Of a DNA stretch of 9,607 bases, positions 1 to 5,402 are shown one piece after another. The stretch's first letter is position 1; each line of letters begins with the position of its first letter. Position numbers and translations under genes: made by a program. The stretch covers positions 1 to 9,607 of the forward strand of contig JAFGQD010000130.1 in assembly GCA_016935875.1 (NCBI GenBank), written 5' to 3'. The notes beneath the pieces were generated by a model. It was not told the origin of the DNA, did no database searches, and saw only the letters and a program-made list of their open reading frames with translations. Source of the DNA: Deltaproteobacteria bacterium (GTDB lineage Bacteria; Desulfobacterota; Syntrophia; Syntrophales; UBA2210).

Positions 1-1
1 A

Positions 2-110
2 CCGTTACCCGCCGCTATCACCTCCCTTCAGCACCGCAACGGTGCTGTTAATATCAAATACCGGCACACGCATCCCCGCGATGACAAGACCACACCGGGG
101 AATGGCCTGA
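2..110 (-). ncRNA. Conserved leader core, left copy (candidate structured RNA)
   Basis: This is the best conserved part of the leader, read on the minus strand. It contains a perfect 6-bp hairpin at 31-45 (GCACCG, loop, CGGTGC). It also contains a 25-bp block at 11-35 that is identical in both copies and whose minus strand reads GGGAGGTGAT, close to an extended Shine-Dalgarno sequence. Two arms, CCCCG and CGGGG, could close a larger stem at 74-100. One reading frame is open over 28 codons in both copies, but 10 of its 12 substitutions change the amino acid. Nucleotide-level constraint is therefore more likely than coding. I do not recognise a named RNA family. Confidence 0.4.
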
Positions 111-317
111 CCGCTGCATGTACAAAACAAAGGTATGACGTAGTGATTTTAGGAAAGGTTCACTGAGAATTGAGTTTTGAGAATTCATAGGCTACGTTAC
201 CGAGAATACCAAATCTCATCTGATGTGAGACACTAAAAACCATTCGATTAAAAAACCAAGAACCAATCTCATATGAGTAACGCTGACAGATACAGCTGCA
301 ACGTACTCTTCGGAATT

Positions 318-346
318 CATTAACCACCTCTCGCTTAAAATGTCAA
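318..346 (-). promoter_or_regulatory. Predicted sigma70 promoter, left leader copy
   Basis: On the minus strand, TTGACA (346-341) is followed by a 17-bp spacer and TTAATG (323-318). The same arrangement with the same spacing is found at the matching place in the right copy. The -35 box is perfect and the -10 box is weak. Transcription would run left through the leader core and out of the window. Confidence 0.6.
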
Positions 347-461
347 GATTTAATTATTACGGATTTTCACCCATCTTTTTGTATGGATTCATTCGATGAA
401 CTTTGCAAGTAACTTACCTGACAGTGAAGAGAGGTTGAAACATCCCCTATAGCGGAAATGT

Positions 462-516
462 CAAAAAAAAGGCCGCAGATCCCGTCCTGATTTCTCAGAG
501 CGTAATACTGCGGCCT
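462..516 (-). terminator. Rho-independent terminator of the porin gene
   Basis: On the minus strand a perfect 9-bp GC-rich stem (AGGCCGCAG at 516-508 with CTGCGGCCT at 478-470) is followed directly by a run of eight T (470-463). The 29-base interior contains a second small hairpin, CTGA-GAAA-TCAG (498-487), with a GNRA-type tetraloop. It lies about 90 bases past the porin stop codon and separates the porin from the next promoter at 346. Confidence 0.88.
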
Positions 517-549
517 AGTTTATGTGTTCACCTTGAACTATACTATCAA

Positions 550-590
550 ACAGGGTGTCATGAATAACCTCCGGTTATGATGCACTCTGT
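550..590 (-). other. Imperfect long hairpin in the porin 3' untranslated region
   Basis: The two halves of this segment are imperfect inverted repeats. The centre is ATAACC-TCC-GGTTAT and the outer arms are ACAGGGTG and CACTCTGT. Bulges interrupt the stem. It starts 14 bases beyond the porin stop, upstream of the true terminator, and lacks a T-run. It could protect the mRNA 3' end or be a processing site. That role is inferred. Confidence 0.5.
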
Positions 591-603
591 TCTGTACTAT
601 CCC

Positions 604-1842
604 TTAGAAGCTGAATGACAGACGCGTACCGAGTTCCATCGGATTCTCGCTGTCGTCTCCATCATAGGTCGCTTCACCGGCAAACAGATAGGCGGCAATG
701 ATGTCCAGATTCAGATTCTCCAGCACTTTGTAGGTAACCTTAAGGTCAATCTCCGTACCGAGAGCATCCTCATCATTGGCGTCCTTTTCCACCAGCTTCG
801 CATACCACAGATCTGCCGATATCTTCAGGTCGGCCGATGCCTTGAAGCCGACTCCGATATTGGCTGCCATGATATTGCTGATCTGGTCGGCGCACGATCC
901 GGATGATACCTGGTTGTCAAATACTCCAAAACCCATGATCTCTGACCAGTAGTAGGAACGTCCCCTGGGAACATAAAATGCCTCAAATTCATCGTCTGTG
1001 TCGGCATCATCTCCCGTCGCATAGAATACCTGACCGTGAATGTCGGCAGCTCCGGCTTTCACTGTACCGCCAAGGGCAACCAGCCATGCACTCGCGTCAA
1101 TCGTATCACCAGTAACCGGCATCTCCACATCGCCGCCCTGATAAATACCCGTGAACCACAGGGAACCCATATCGAGTTTCACGTCCGCGTCCAGTCCGAT
1201 ATTGTAAATCTTCACTGTATCAAAGCCGGCGGTTGATGCCCACTTATTGGCGTCCTTTGAGTACATATACACCAGGGTGGGTTTCAGGGTCATAGCGTCA
1301 CCAACCTTAAAGGACGGTGCGACGACGTAGTAGTCAAAATCATTGTCGTTGGCCTCGTCGCCCATACCACCTTCGTATGCCTTGATCCACATAAAGGGAA
1401 CCGAAATCCCGTCACCCTTATAGGTCGCAACAACGCCGGAAAAATCATCGGAGAAGAAAAATCCACGGTGAATTTCTCCGCCCTGGATACCTACCTTGAA
1501 GTTGAATGAGGCAAGGTTGAAGTCGGCATATGAATTCTTGATCCTGAAGATACCCATACCGTCGGCTCCGATATCGCCGCCTACGGTGTCACCCCAGGTG
1601 ACATTGTACTCGAACTTGTTGACAAACTTGAAGTTATCGCTGAAAACAGCGGTATAATACAGCCGCGTCCGCATATCTGTCTGCGTTACGTCTCTCGCTC
1701 CGGTATCGGTACCGTTAAAATCTCTGTCCTTATAGGCTCTGGTACGCCAGTACCCGCCAAAATCACTGTCAAACGCGTAGACAGGCATGGTGAACGCGAA
1801 CACCAGACCAATGGCAAACAAACCGATCAAAAACTTCTTCAT
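604..1842 (-). CDS. Outer-membrane beta-barrel porin-like protein
   Basis: The 412-residue product begins with a typical Sec signal peptide: MKK, a hydrophobic stretch, then a probable signal peptidase I site after VYA at residue 23. The remainder shows the alternating aromatic and polar pattern of transmembrane beta strands, with acidic, Gly/Asp-rich loops. The protein ends in LSFSF; a C-terminal Phe is the usual recognition signal for the BAM assembly machinery. There are almost no Cys residues. This fits a general or substrate-specific porin of the outer membrane; the substrate cannot be read from the sequence. The ATG at 1842 has a perfect AGGAGG (1856-1851) eight bases upstream. A promoter at 2264-2292 and a terminator at 462-516 make it a monocistronic unit with an unusually long leader. 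The leader repeated at 2-346 suggests a tandem paralogue outside the window. Confidence 0.88.
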   Translation of the reverse strand: MKKFLIGLFAIGLVFAFTMPVYAFDSDFGGYWRTRAYKDRDFNGTDTGARDVTQTDMRTRLYYTAVFSDNFKFVNKFEYNVTWGDTVGGDIGADGMGIFRIKNSYADFNLASFNFKVGIQGGEIHRGFFFSDDFSGVVATYKGDGISVPFMWIKAYEGGMGDEANDNDFDYYVVAPSFKVGDAMTLKPTLVYMYSKDANKWASTAGFDTVKIYNIGLDADVKLDMGSLWFTGIYQGGDVEMPVTGDTIDASAWLVALGGTVKAGAADIHGQVFYATGDDADTDDEFEAFYVPRGRSYYWSEIMGFGVFDNQVSSGSCADQISNIMAANIGVGFKASADLKISADLWYAKLVEKDANDEDALGTEIDLKVTYKVLENLNLDIIAAYLFAGEATYDGDDSENPMELGTRLSFSF

Positions 1843-1850
1843 ATCTTGTT

Positions 1851-1856
1851 CCTCCT
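1851..1856 (-). promoter_or_regulatory. Ribosome binding site of the porin gene
   Basis: The minus strand reads AGGAGG, eight bases before the ATG at 1842. This perfect site fixes the start codon. It shows that the SD-like block further upstream in the leader is not the one used for the porin. Confidence 0.85.
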
Positions 1857-1915
1857 AGCTTTTTTAAGTTTAAACCCTCGTTTATTTTTCAATCAAATAC
1901 ATTTTACATATACTG

Positions 1916-2024
1916 CCGTAACCTGCCGCTATCACCTCCCTTCAGCACCTCAACGGTACTGTGAATATCAGATATCTGCTCACGCACCTCCGCGATGATG
2001 AGACCTCACCGGGGAAAGGCCTGA
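1916..2024 (-). ncRNA. Conserved leader core, right copy (candidate structured RNA in the porin 5' UTR)
   Basis: This is the counterpart of 2-110, aligned without gaps at about 94 of 109 positions by hand count. It ends 73 bases before the porin ATG, so it lies in the porin mRNA leader. The hairpin at 1945-1959 is kept less perfectly. One changed pair becomes a U-G wobble when read as minus-strand RNA but a C-A mismatch on the plus strand, which favours transcription from the minus strand. One further pair is lost. The block at 1925-1949, carrying GGGAGGTGAT on the minus strand, is identical to the left copy. It could be a cis-regulatory RNA controlling porin expression; no ligand or family is recognised. 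Confidence 0.4.
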
Positions 2025-2118
2025 CAGTTTTCCGTCCCAAACCATGTTGTAATGTCTTGATTTTAAAAACGGTTCACTGAGAATTGAGATTTGAATATTC
2101 ATATGCTACAGATAACAA

Positions 2119-2242
2119 CCATCCAACATGAGAAAGTAAAAACAACCCAATATGAGAAACTTAAAATCACTCAATACGAGAGACTTGAAACCACTCAATA
2201 CCAGAAACGAATAACCACGCCTTATGAGAAATACAGATACAC
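2119..2242. repeat. Five degenerate 24-bp tandem repeats in the porin leader
   Basis: On the plus strand the motif CCAATATGAGAAA or a variant recurs at 2123, 2147, 2171, 2195 and 2219, exactly 24 bases apart, with a vestige near 2243. Several units contain an interrupted palindrome of the type CTCA-ATA-TGAG. The left leader copy has only scattered relatives, including a perfect CTCATATGAG at 268-277. The array lies between the predicted promoter and the conserved core, so it should be transcribed. It may be an operator array or simply slippage-prone filler. Confidence 0.75.
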
Positions 2243-2263
2243 CGCAATGTAATCTGCGGAGCG

Positions 2264-2292
2264 TATTAACCACTTATCGGTTAAAATGTCAA
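2264..2292 (-). promoter_or_regulatory. Predicted sigma70 promoter of the porin gene
   Basis: On the minus strand, TTGACA (2292-2287), a 17-bp spacer and TTAATA (2269-2264) form a good housekeeping promoter. It is conserved in the left leader copy. The upstream flank is A/T-rich. Transcription would begin near 2257 and give a leader of about 415 nt. Confidence 0.7.
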
Positions 2293-2536
2293 GGGGGTAT
2301 TAAAAATTTTCAGGGTTTCTTCGTAAAAAAATGTGTATGTATATTGAATAGCTAAAAAATAGATTGAATTTTAACCGTATCCGGTAAGGTTTCATTTCTA
2401 CAAAAACAAAACCGGTTAACTCGAACGCCGCTCTCTTCAGCTACTAGGGGATACGGGCAAAGCCCTGAACAGGACTTCAACCCGCCGGATAAATCTGTTG
2501 TTACCGTGTACTACGAAGACATCATGTTTTGCCACC
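2293..2536. other. Intergenic stretch, no gene seen
   Basis: This A/T-rich region lies between the porin promoter and the end of the lipoprotein gene. I see no convincing ORF. A weak inverted repeat (TTAACCG near 2373 with CGGTTAA near 2413) has a long loop and no T-run. No clear terminator for the lipoprotein gene could be identified. Confidence 0.5.
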
Positions 2537-3490
2537 TTAGAAGTTTTCCAGGATCTGTGTCTTTTTCTGGTCGTAGTCCTCCTGTGTTATCAGGCCTTTT
2601 TCCAGAAGTTCTTTCAGTGTCTGAAGTCTCTTCTCTATATTCCCGTCCCCGGTTCCGACAGCGATGGGCTGTTGCTGGATACCTCTGCCTGTCTCAATGT
2701 ACCGCGAAGCATCGCCCGCCTCCGGCTCCCCTTCTTTCGAGTCGACATATTTCGAGGTCCTGTCGGCGATCTTTGTTTTCTCCATGAAACGGATACTGCT
2801 GTAACTTCTGTCTATAAAATCATCCAGAGAGAGTCTCTGGATTTCCGACAGTGCTCCTGCGTCGGCCCACTCACTGCATCGCAGGTCAGGGATCGAAATC
2901 TCTTCCAGGTAGAGGATCTGGATTTTTGTTTTATTGCCGAAACTTCCGCTCTTTTCGAGACACTTTGCCAGAAAGCAGTCCGGCATGGAGAAGCCGGACA
3001 GAAAACGCTGCTCATGCTTAAGTAATGCTTCCGGGGATGCGAGTATGAAATAACGATAATCTTCATCGAGGATCTGTATAACGCCCGATTCCAGCCTGTC
3101 TTCCCCCGGGAAGAGGGCGGGTGTAGTCTGACTCGGATCACCCATCACGGTATGTATCCTTATTATGATTCCCCGTTTGAAGATGTTGCCATTGCCGGTC
3201 TGTCCGAAGATATAGGACGTGCTCTGGAGGCTGTTCTCAAGAGGATCCTTCACACGACTAGCCACTTCCTGCTTCACCGGGTTATCTCCCTTAACCTTGC
3301 CTATGAATCTCAGATCGCTGCTTATTTTCAGCTTTATTTCGGGTGATGACAAATAAAAGATGTTATCCGTTATTTCCCTCTTCGGCTGCAGTCCATTACG
3401 CAATTCATTCATCTGTTTATCCACCTGGGCGCAACCATATGAAAGCAAGAGACACGCTGCGGCAAAAAAGACAGTCAATTTCCGGTTCAT
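2537..3490 (-). CDS. Putative lipoprotein with C-terminal SHOCT domain
   Basis: I place the start at the ATG at 3490, giving 317 residues. A longer reading from 3553 would begin inside the predicted -35 box, so it is not used. The chosen start has AGGGGG (3504-3499) eight bases upstream. The protein opens with MNRK, a hydrophobic segment and LLLSYGC, with Cys20 as the probable lipidated residue. This lipobox is slightly atypical because Ser rather than Leu sits at -3. The middle 250 residues are soluble-looking and match no family I recognise. The last 35 residues (about 283-317, including LKELLEKGLITQEDYDQKK) are a SHOCT domain, a short helical C-terminal module thought to mediate oligomerisation or nucleic-acid and protein contacts. 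It is probably an envelope lipoprotein of unknown role, transcribed alone. Confidence 0.8.
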   Translation of the reverse strand: MNRKLTVFFAAACLLLSYGCAQVDKQMNELRNGLQPKREITDNIFYLSSPEIKLKISSDLRFIGKVKGDNPVKQEVASRVKDPLENSLQSTSYIFGQTGNGNIFKRGIIIRIHTVMGDPSQTTPALFPGEDRLESGVIQILDEDYRYFILASPEALLKHEQRFLSGFSMPDCFLAKCLEKSGSFGNKTKIQILYLEEISIPDLRCSEWADAGALSEIQRLSLDDFIDRSYSSIRFMEKTKIADRTSKYVDSKEGEPEAGDASRYIETGRGIQQQPIAVGTGDGNIEKRLQTLKELLEKGLITQEDYDQKKTQILENF

Positions 3491-3524
3491 TTGATATTCC
3501 CCCTGAAATAGTCGGTATTTTCTT

Positions 3525-3553
3525 TTTATATCCCCGATTACGCAAAACGTCAA
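3525..3553 (-). promoter_or_regulatory. Predicted sigma70 promoter of the lipoprotein gene
   Basis: On the minus strand, TTGACG (3553-3548), a 17-bp spacer and TATAAA (3530-3525) lie about 35 bases before the chosen ATG at 3490. The expected transcript starts near 3518, which leaves a short leader of about 28 nt and excludes the upstream in-frame ATG at 3553. Confidence 0.75.
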
Positions 3554-3613
3554 GGTTGATGTTGTTCACGGATTCACGACTTCATTCGATCCTGTTCACC
3601 ACGAACTAACCAC

Positions 3614-3718
3614 TTAAATCATCTCAAAGATCTGTTCAGGCTGTTCCTGAATCTCCTTGAATACTGCTACAAGTTCAGGTACACTTACATTCGATTTATG
3701 GCACTTTTTCCTTTCTAT
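3614..3718 (-). pseudogene. Relic of an IS256-family (Mutator) transposase N-terminus
   Basis: On the minus strand 34 codons between two stops encode VSVPELVAVFKEIQEQPEQI followed by FEMI. This closely resembles the first ~35 residues of IS256-family transposases as I remember them, where the sequence usually runs on after FEMI into Arg and a helical segment. Here a TAA (3616-3614) follows FEMI directly. Translating the next bases in the other frames gives nothing like the rest of the enzyme, so the body of the gene is gone. The usual ATG is also absent (an ATA is in its place). It marks an old insertion between the divergent lipoprotein and small-protein genes. No terminal inverted repeats were found. 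Confidence 0.7.
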
Positions 3719-3829
3719 TCAGATTATTTTGATAAATCCTTTTTTTGAGGAAAAGTGTCTTTTTTTCTAAACCTTTCTTTATACATGTACACACGATACC
3801 TTACACCACCGCTCAGGCTCGCAGGTGGG

Positions 3830-3858
3830 TTGGGGTCGCCCTGTCAGAAGATTATGCA
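3830..3858 (+). promoter_or_regulatory. Weak candidate promoter for the small gene and nitrilase
   Basis: TTGGGG (3830-3835), a 17-bp spacer and TATGCA (3853-3858) lie 45 bases before the small gene. Both boxes are poor matches, but the spacing and position fit. Nothing better is visible in the 180 bases upstream. Confidence 0.25.
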
Positions 3859-3903
3859 TATGCGGTATTGTTCCTTACACTGTTTAAGAAAAGGCAAAGA
3901 GAT

Positions 3904-4242
3904 ATGAAGGACAATTTGGACGAGAAGGGAGAAATGCAGAAAAAAGCCATTTTCGACGGCATGTCTCCCCGGCGCAGAGAAAGAATATTACGAAAGACCG
4001 GTTACGAGAACTGGGATCCATTCCAGGAACCGAAGGACCCTATTGACCTGAGAGATCAAAAAGTTGAGCAGGCGGCATCTCTCATGTGCGGGAGATTCCT
4101 GCTGGATTGTGATTCCAAGGATTGCAGTGCCGAATACCTGAGATCCGCTAAAGATATATGCAAGGGTCTTCTCAAGGCTGAAGAAAAGTACAGGGCCATG
4201 TACGATTTTTGCTGCTGGTACAGTAAAGTACGAGGAAAATAA
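3904..4242 (+). CDS. Small Cys-rich protein of unknown function
   Basis: I choose the ATG at 3904 (112 residues) because AAAAGG lies about nine bases upstream. The frame is open further back to 3745, but that part reads like untranslated sequence. ATG 3934, preceded by AGAAGGGAG, is a real alternative. The protein is charged, soluble and mostly helical in appearance. A basic stretch (MSPRRRERILRKTGYENWDP) is followed by FQEPKDPIDLR. The second half holds six Cys (MCG, DCD, DCS, ICK, FCCW), spaced too irregularly for an obvious zinc finger. I do not recognise the family, although the stretch around GYENWDPFQEPKDPI looks conserved. It ends 38 bases before the nitrilase gene on the same strand, suggesting co-transcription and a shared role. 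Confidence 0.7.
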   Translation: MKDNLDEKGEMQKKAIFDGMSPRRRERILRKTGYENWDPFQEPKDPIDLRDQKVEQAASLMCGRFLLDCDSKDCSAEYLRSAKDICKGLLKAEEKYRAMYDFCCWYSKVRGK

Positions 4243-4280
4243 CCCTTCTCATAATCCGTGTGCACAGAGAGTAGCTGAAG

Positions 4281-5099
4281 ATGAGGGATTTTAAGGTAGC
4301 CGTGATATGCATGCGGTCAGAATTTGGCCGCATCGAAAAAAATATGCAAAGAATGGACTCCTTTGCTCGAATGGCCGCTTTCAAAGGAGCCCGCATGATA
4401 TGCTTTCCGGAGTTATCAATTACCGGTTACAGTATCAGAGAAGATTTACAGCCCTACGCGGAGCCTGTGCCCGGTCCCATAAGTGATCATCTGATTAAGA
4501 TCGCGAAGGAAAACGGGCTCGTTGTACTGGCCGGCATGCTTGAAAGGAGCAATGCCGGAGCCCCTTATATAAGTCAGATAGTAACCGGCCCATCAGGAAT
4601 CATCGGCGTTTATCGAAAGACACATCTCTCTCCTTTGGAAAAAAATGTCTGCCAACCCGGGCAGGAGGTACAGTCTTTTACCTGTGATACGATCACATTC
4701 GGGATTCAACTCTGTTACGAAAGTCATTTTCCTGAATTGAGTACCATACTGTCTCTTCAGGGTGCGGACATTATCTTCTTTCCGTACGCTTCACCCAACA
4801 AAAAACCGGATGAAAAGAAGAACAGCTGGCTGAGAACTCTTCCGGCCAGAGCTTTTGACAACAGCGTGTTTGTCGTGGCCTGTAATCAGGCAGGGAAAAA
4901 CGGCGCGGGACTCTCCTTTCCCGGTGTGATACTGATCCTTGATCCTTCGGGAAAAATCCGTTGCCAATACACAGGCAATGGGGAAAAAATGATTATTGAA
5001 GAACTAAAGGGAGGAGATCTGAAAACCATCAGATCCGATGAGATGCAAAATTTTACACAGCACCGCCGACCTGAACTGTATGGAATGATATCCGGTTGA
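4281..5099 (+). CDS. Nitrilase-superfamily carbon-nitrogen hydrolase
   Basis: The 272-residue protein has the usual length and full architecture of the carbon-nitrogen hydrolase family. These are cytoplasmic enzymes that cleave amide, carbamoyl or nitrile C-N bonds through a covalent thioester. The catalytic residues are visible: Glu44 in FPELSITGY, Lys113 in YRKTHL and Cys145 in QLCYESHFPE, plus the second structural Glu120 in LSPLEKN. The nucleophile motif has Glu where CYD is more common, which suggests a subfamily rather than inactivation. The substrate cannot be told; small amides, carbamoyl compounds or omega-amides are all possible. The start has only a weak ribosome binding site (AGAGAG nine bases upstream), consistent with translation within an operon with the small gene before it. 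No terminator is obvious downstream. Confidence 0.88.
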   Translation: MRDFKVAVICMRSEFGRIEKNMQRMDSFARMAAFKGARMICFPELSITGYSIREDLQPYAEPVPGPISDHLIKIAKENGLVVLAGMLERSNAGAPYISQIVTGPSGIIGVYRKTHLSPLEKNVCQPGQEVQSFTCDTITFGIQLCYESHFPELSTILSLQGADIIFFPYASPNKKPDEKKNSWLRTLPARAFDNSVFVVACNQAGKNGAGLSFPGVILILDPSGKIRCQYTGNGEKMIIEELKGGDLKTIRSDEMQNFTQHRRPELYGMISG

Positions 5100-5252
5100 G
5101 AATAATTTCCACCGATGGGTTGAATGGAACCTGCATGAGTAATGCTGATATACCAGTCAACAAGACAAGAATACTGATCGCTTAACAGGTGGATGCGTGG
5201 AGAGTGGTCGGTTCTTCTACCTTTCTATACAAAAACTCTTTTAAAAAACGTC

Positions 5253-5281
5253 TTGACACACAAGATCGTTTTCCATATAAA
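5253..5281 (+). promoter_or_regulatory. Predicted sigma70 promoter of the ABC operon
   Basis: TTGACA (5253-5258), a 17-bp spacer and TATAAA (5276-5281) form a near-consensus promoter in an A/T-rich setting. Transcription should start near 5288 and give a leader of about 115 nt before the ATPase gene. It separates this operon from the nitrilase gene. The rest of 5100-5252 shows no gene or clear terminator. Confidence 0.82.
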
Positions 5282-5321
5282 TCCCAGCCTTAGAAATTTC
5301 TTTTATCAATCAATTGAAGCT

Positions 5322-5341
5322 CCACGAAACAAGTTGCGGGG
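5322..5341 (+). repeat. Imperfect hairpin in the ABC operon leader
   Basis: The segment CCACGAAAC..GTTGCGGGG folds as a 9-bp stem with two mismatches and a very tight loop, within the predicted 5' UTR. It resembles decayed copies of a short palindromic repeat (CCCCGCAAC..GTTGCGGGG) that I recall from Desulfobacterota intergenic regions. That link is from memory and unchecked. Confidence 0.35.
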
Positions 5342-5391
5342 AATACGTTCACTGTTCAATTCAATATTGCCAACCAATCGTTAAGAGGTAT

Positions 5392-5397
5392 AAGGAG
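5392..5397 (+). promoter_or_regulatory. Ribosome binding site deciding the ATPase start
   Basis: AAGGAG lies five bases before the ATG at 5403. An in-frame GTG at 5397 overlaps the last base of this site and so cannot be the start it serves. Confidence 0.8.
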
Positions 5398-5402
5398 TGT
5401 CC

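Larger units (their letters stand above)
2..346 (-). repeat. Left copy of duplicated promoter-leader unit
   Basis: This segment is a diverged direct copy of 1916-2292. Bases 2-195 align with 1916-2109 without any gap at a constant offset of 1914. After an indel in the repeat-rich middle, the promoter part aligns again at an offset of 1946. The first 109 bp match at about 94 positions by hand count, and stretches such as 157-174 are identical. In the right copy the unit lies directly upstream of the porin gene on the minus strand. The left copy therefore probably drives a gene starting roughly 70 bases beyond the left edge. That this gene is a second porin is inference. No ORF of note lies in 1-600, so the region is regulatory and intergenic. 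Confidence 0.8.
1916..2292 (-). repeat. Right copy of duplicated promoter-leader unit
   Basis: This direct repeat of 2-346 lies immediately upstream of the porin. It is 32 bp longer than the left copy, and the difference falls in the tandem-repeat segment. From porin start outward it holds the conserved core, an 18-bp identical block at 2071-2088, the 24-bp repeats and the promoter. Confidence 0.8.

Noticed and set aside
2..90. An open frame in both leader cores ending in VLKGGDSG might be a decayed coding sequence.
   Set aside because: Most differences between the copies change the amino acid, and there is no start with a proper ribosome site. An RNA-level constraint fits better.
2110..2250. 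A minus-strand frame through the 24-bp repeats is open and gives an eight-residue repeat (GYSFLVLS, GFKSLVLS and similar).
   Set aside because: It has no ATG or GTG start and no ribosome binding site. A 24-bp repeat keeps frame automatically, so openness means little.
2366..2424. An inverted repeat (TTAACCG with CGGTTAA) as terminator of the lipoprotein gene.
   Set aside because: The stem is 7 bp with a loop of over 30 bases and no T-run follows on the minus strand.
3606..3616. TAACCACTTA, as in the porin promoter spacer, near the transposase relic.
   Set aside because: A ten-base match with no -35 box at the corresponding distance; probably chance.
3745..3903. The upstream extension of the small Cys-rich gene to an ATG at 3745.
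   Set aside because: The extra 53 residues look like translated intergenic sequence, and no good ribosome site precedes 3745.
5133..5152. Similarity of ATGAGTAATGCTGATA to part of the left porin leader (around 273-288).
   Set aside because: Only about 15 of 20 bases match and no other leader elements are nearby; it may be chance.
5193..5384. A 63-codon plus-strand ORF upstream of the ABC operon.
   Set aside because: It spans the strong promoter and has no ribosome binding site or recognisable protein character.
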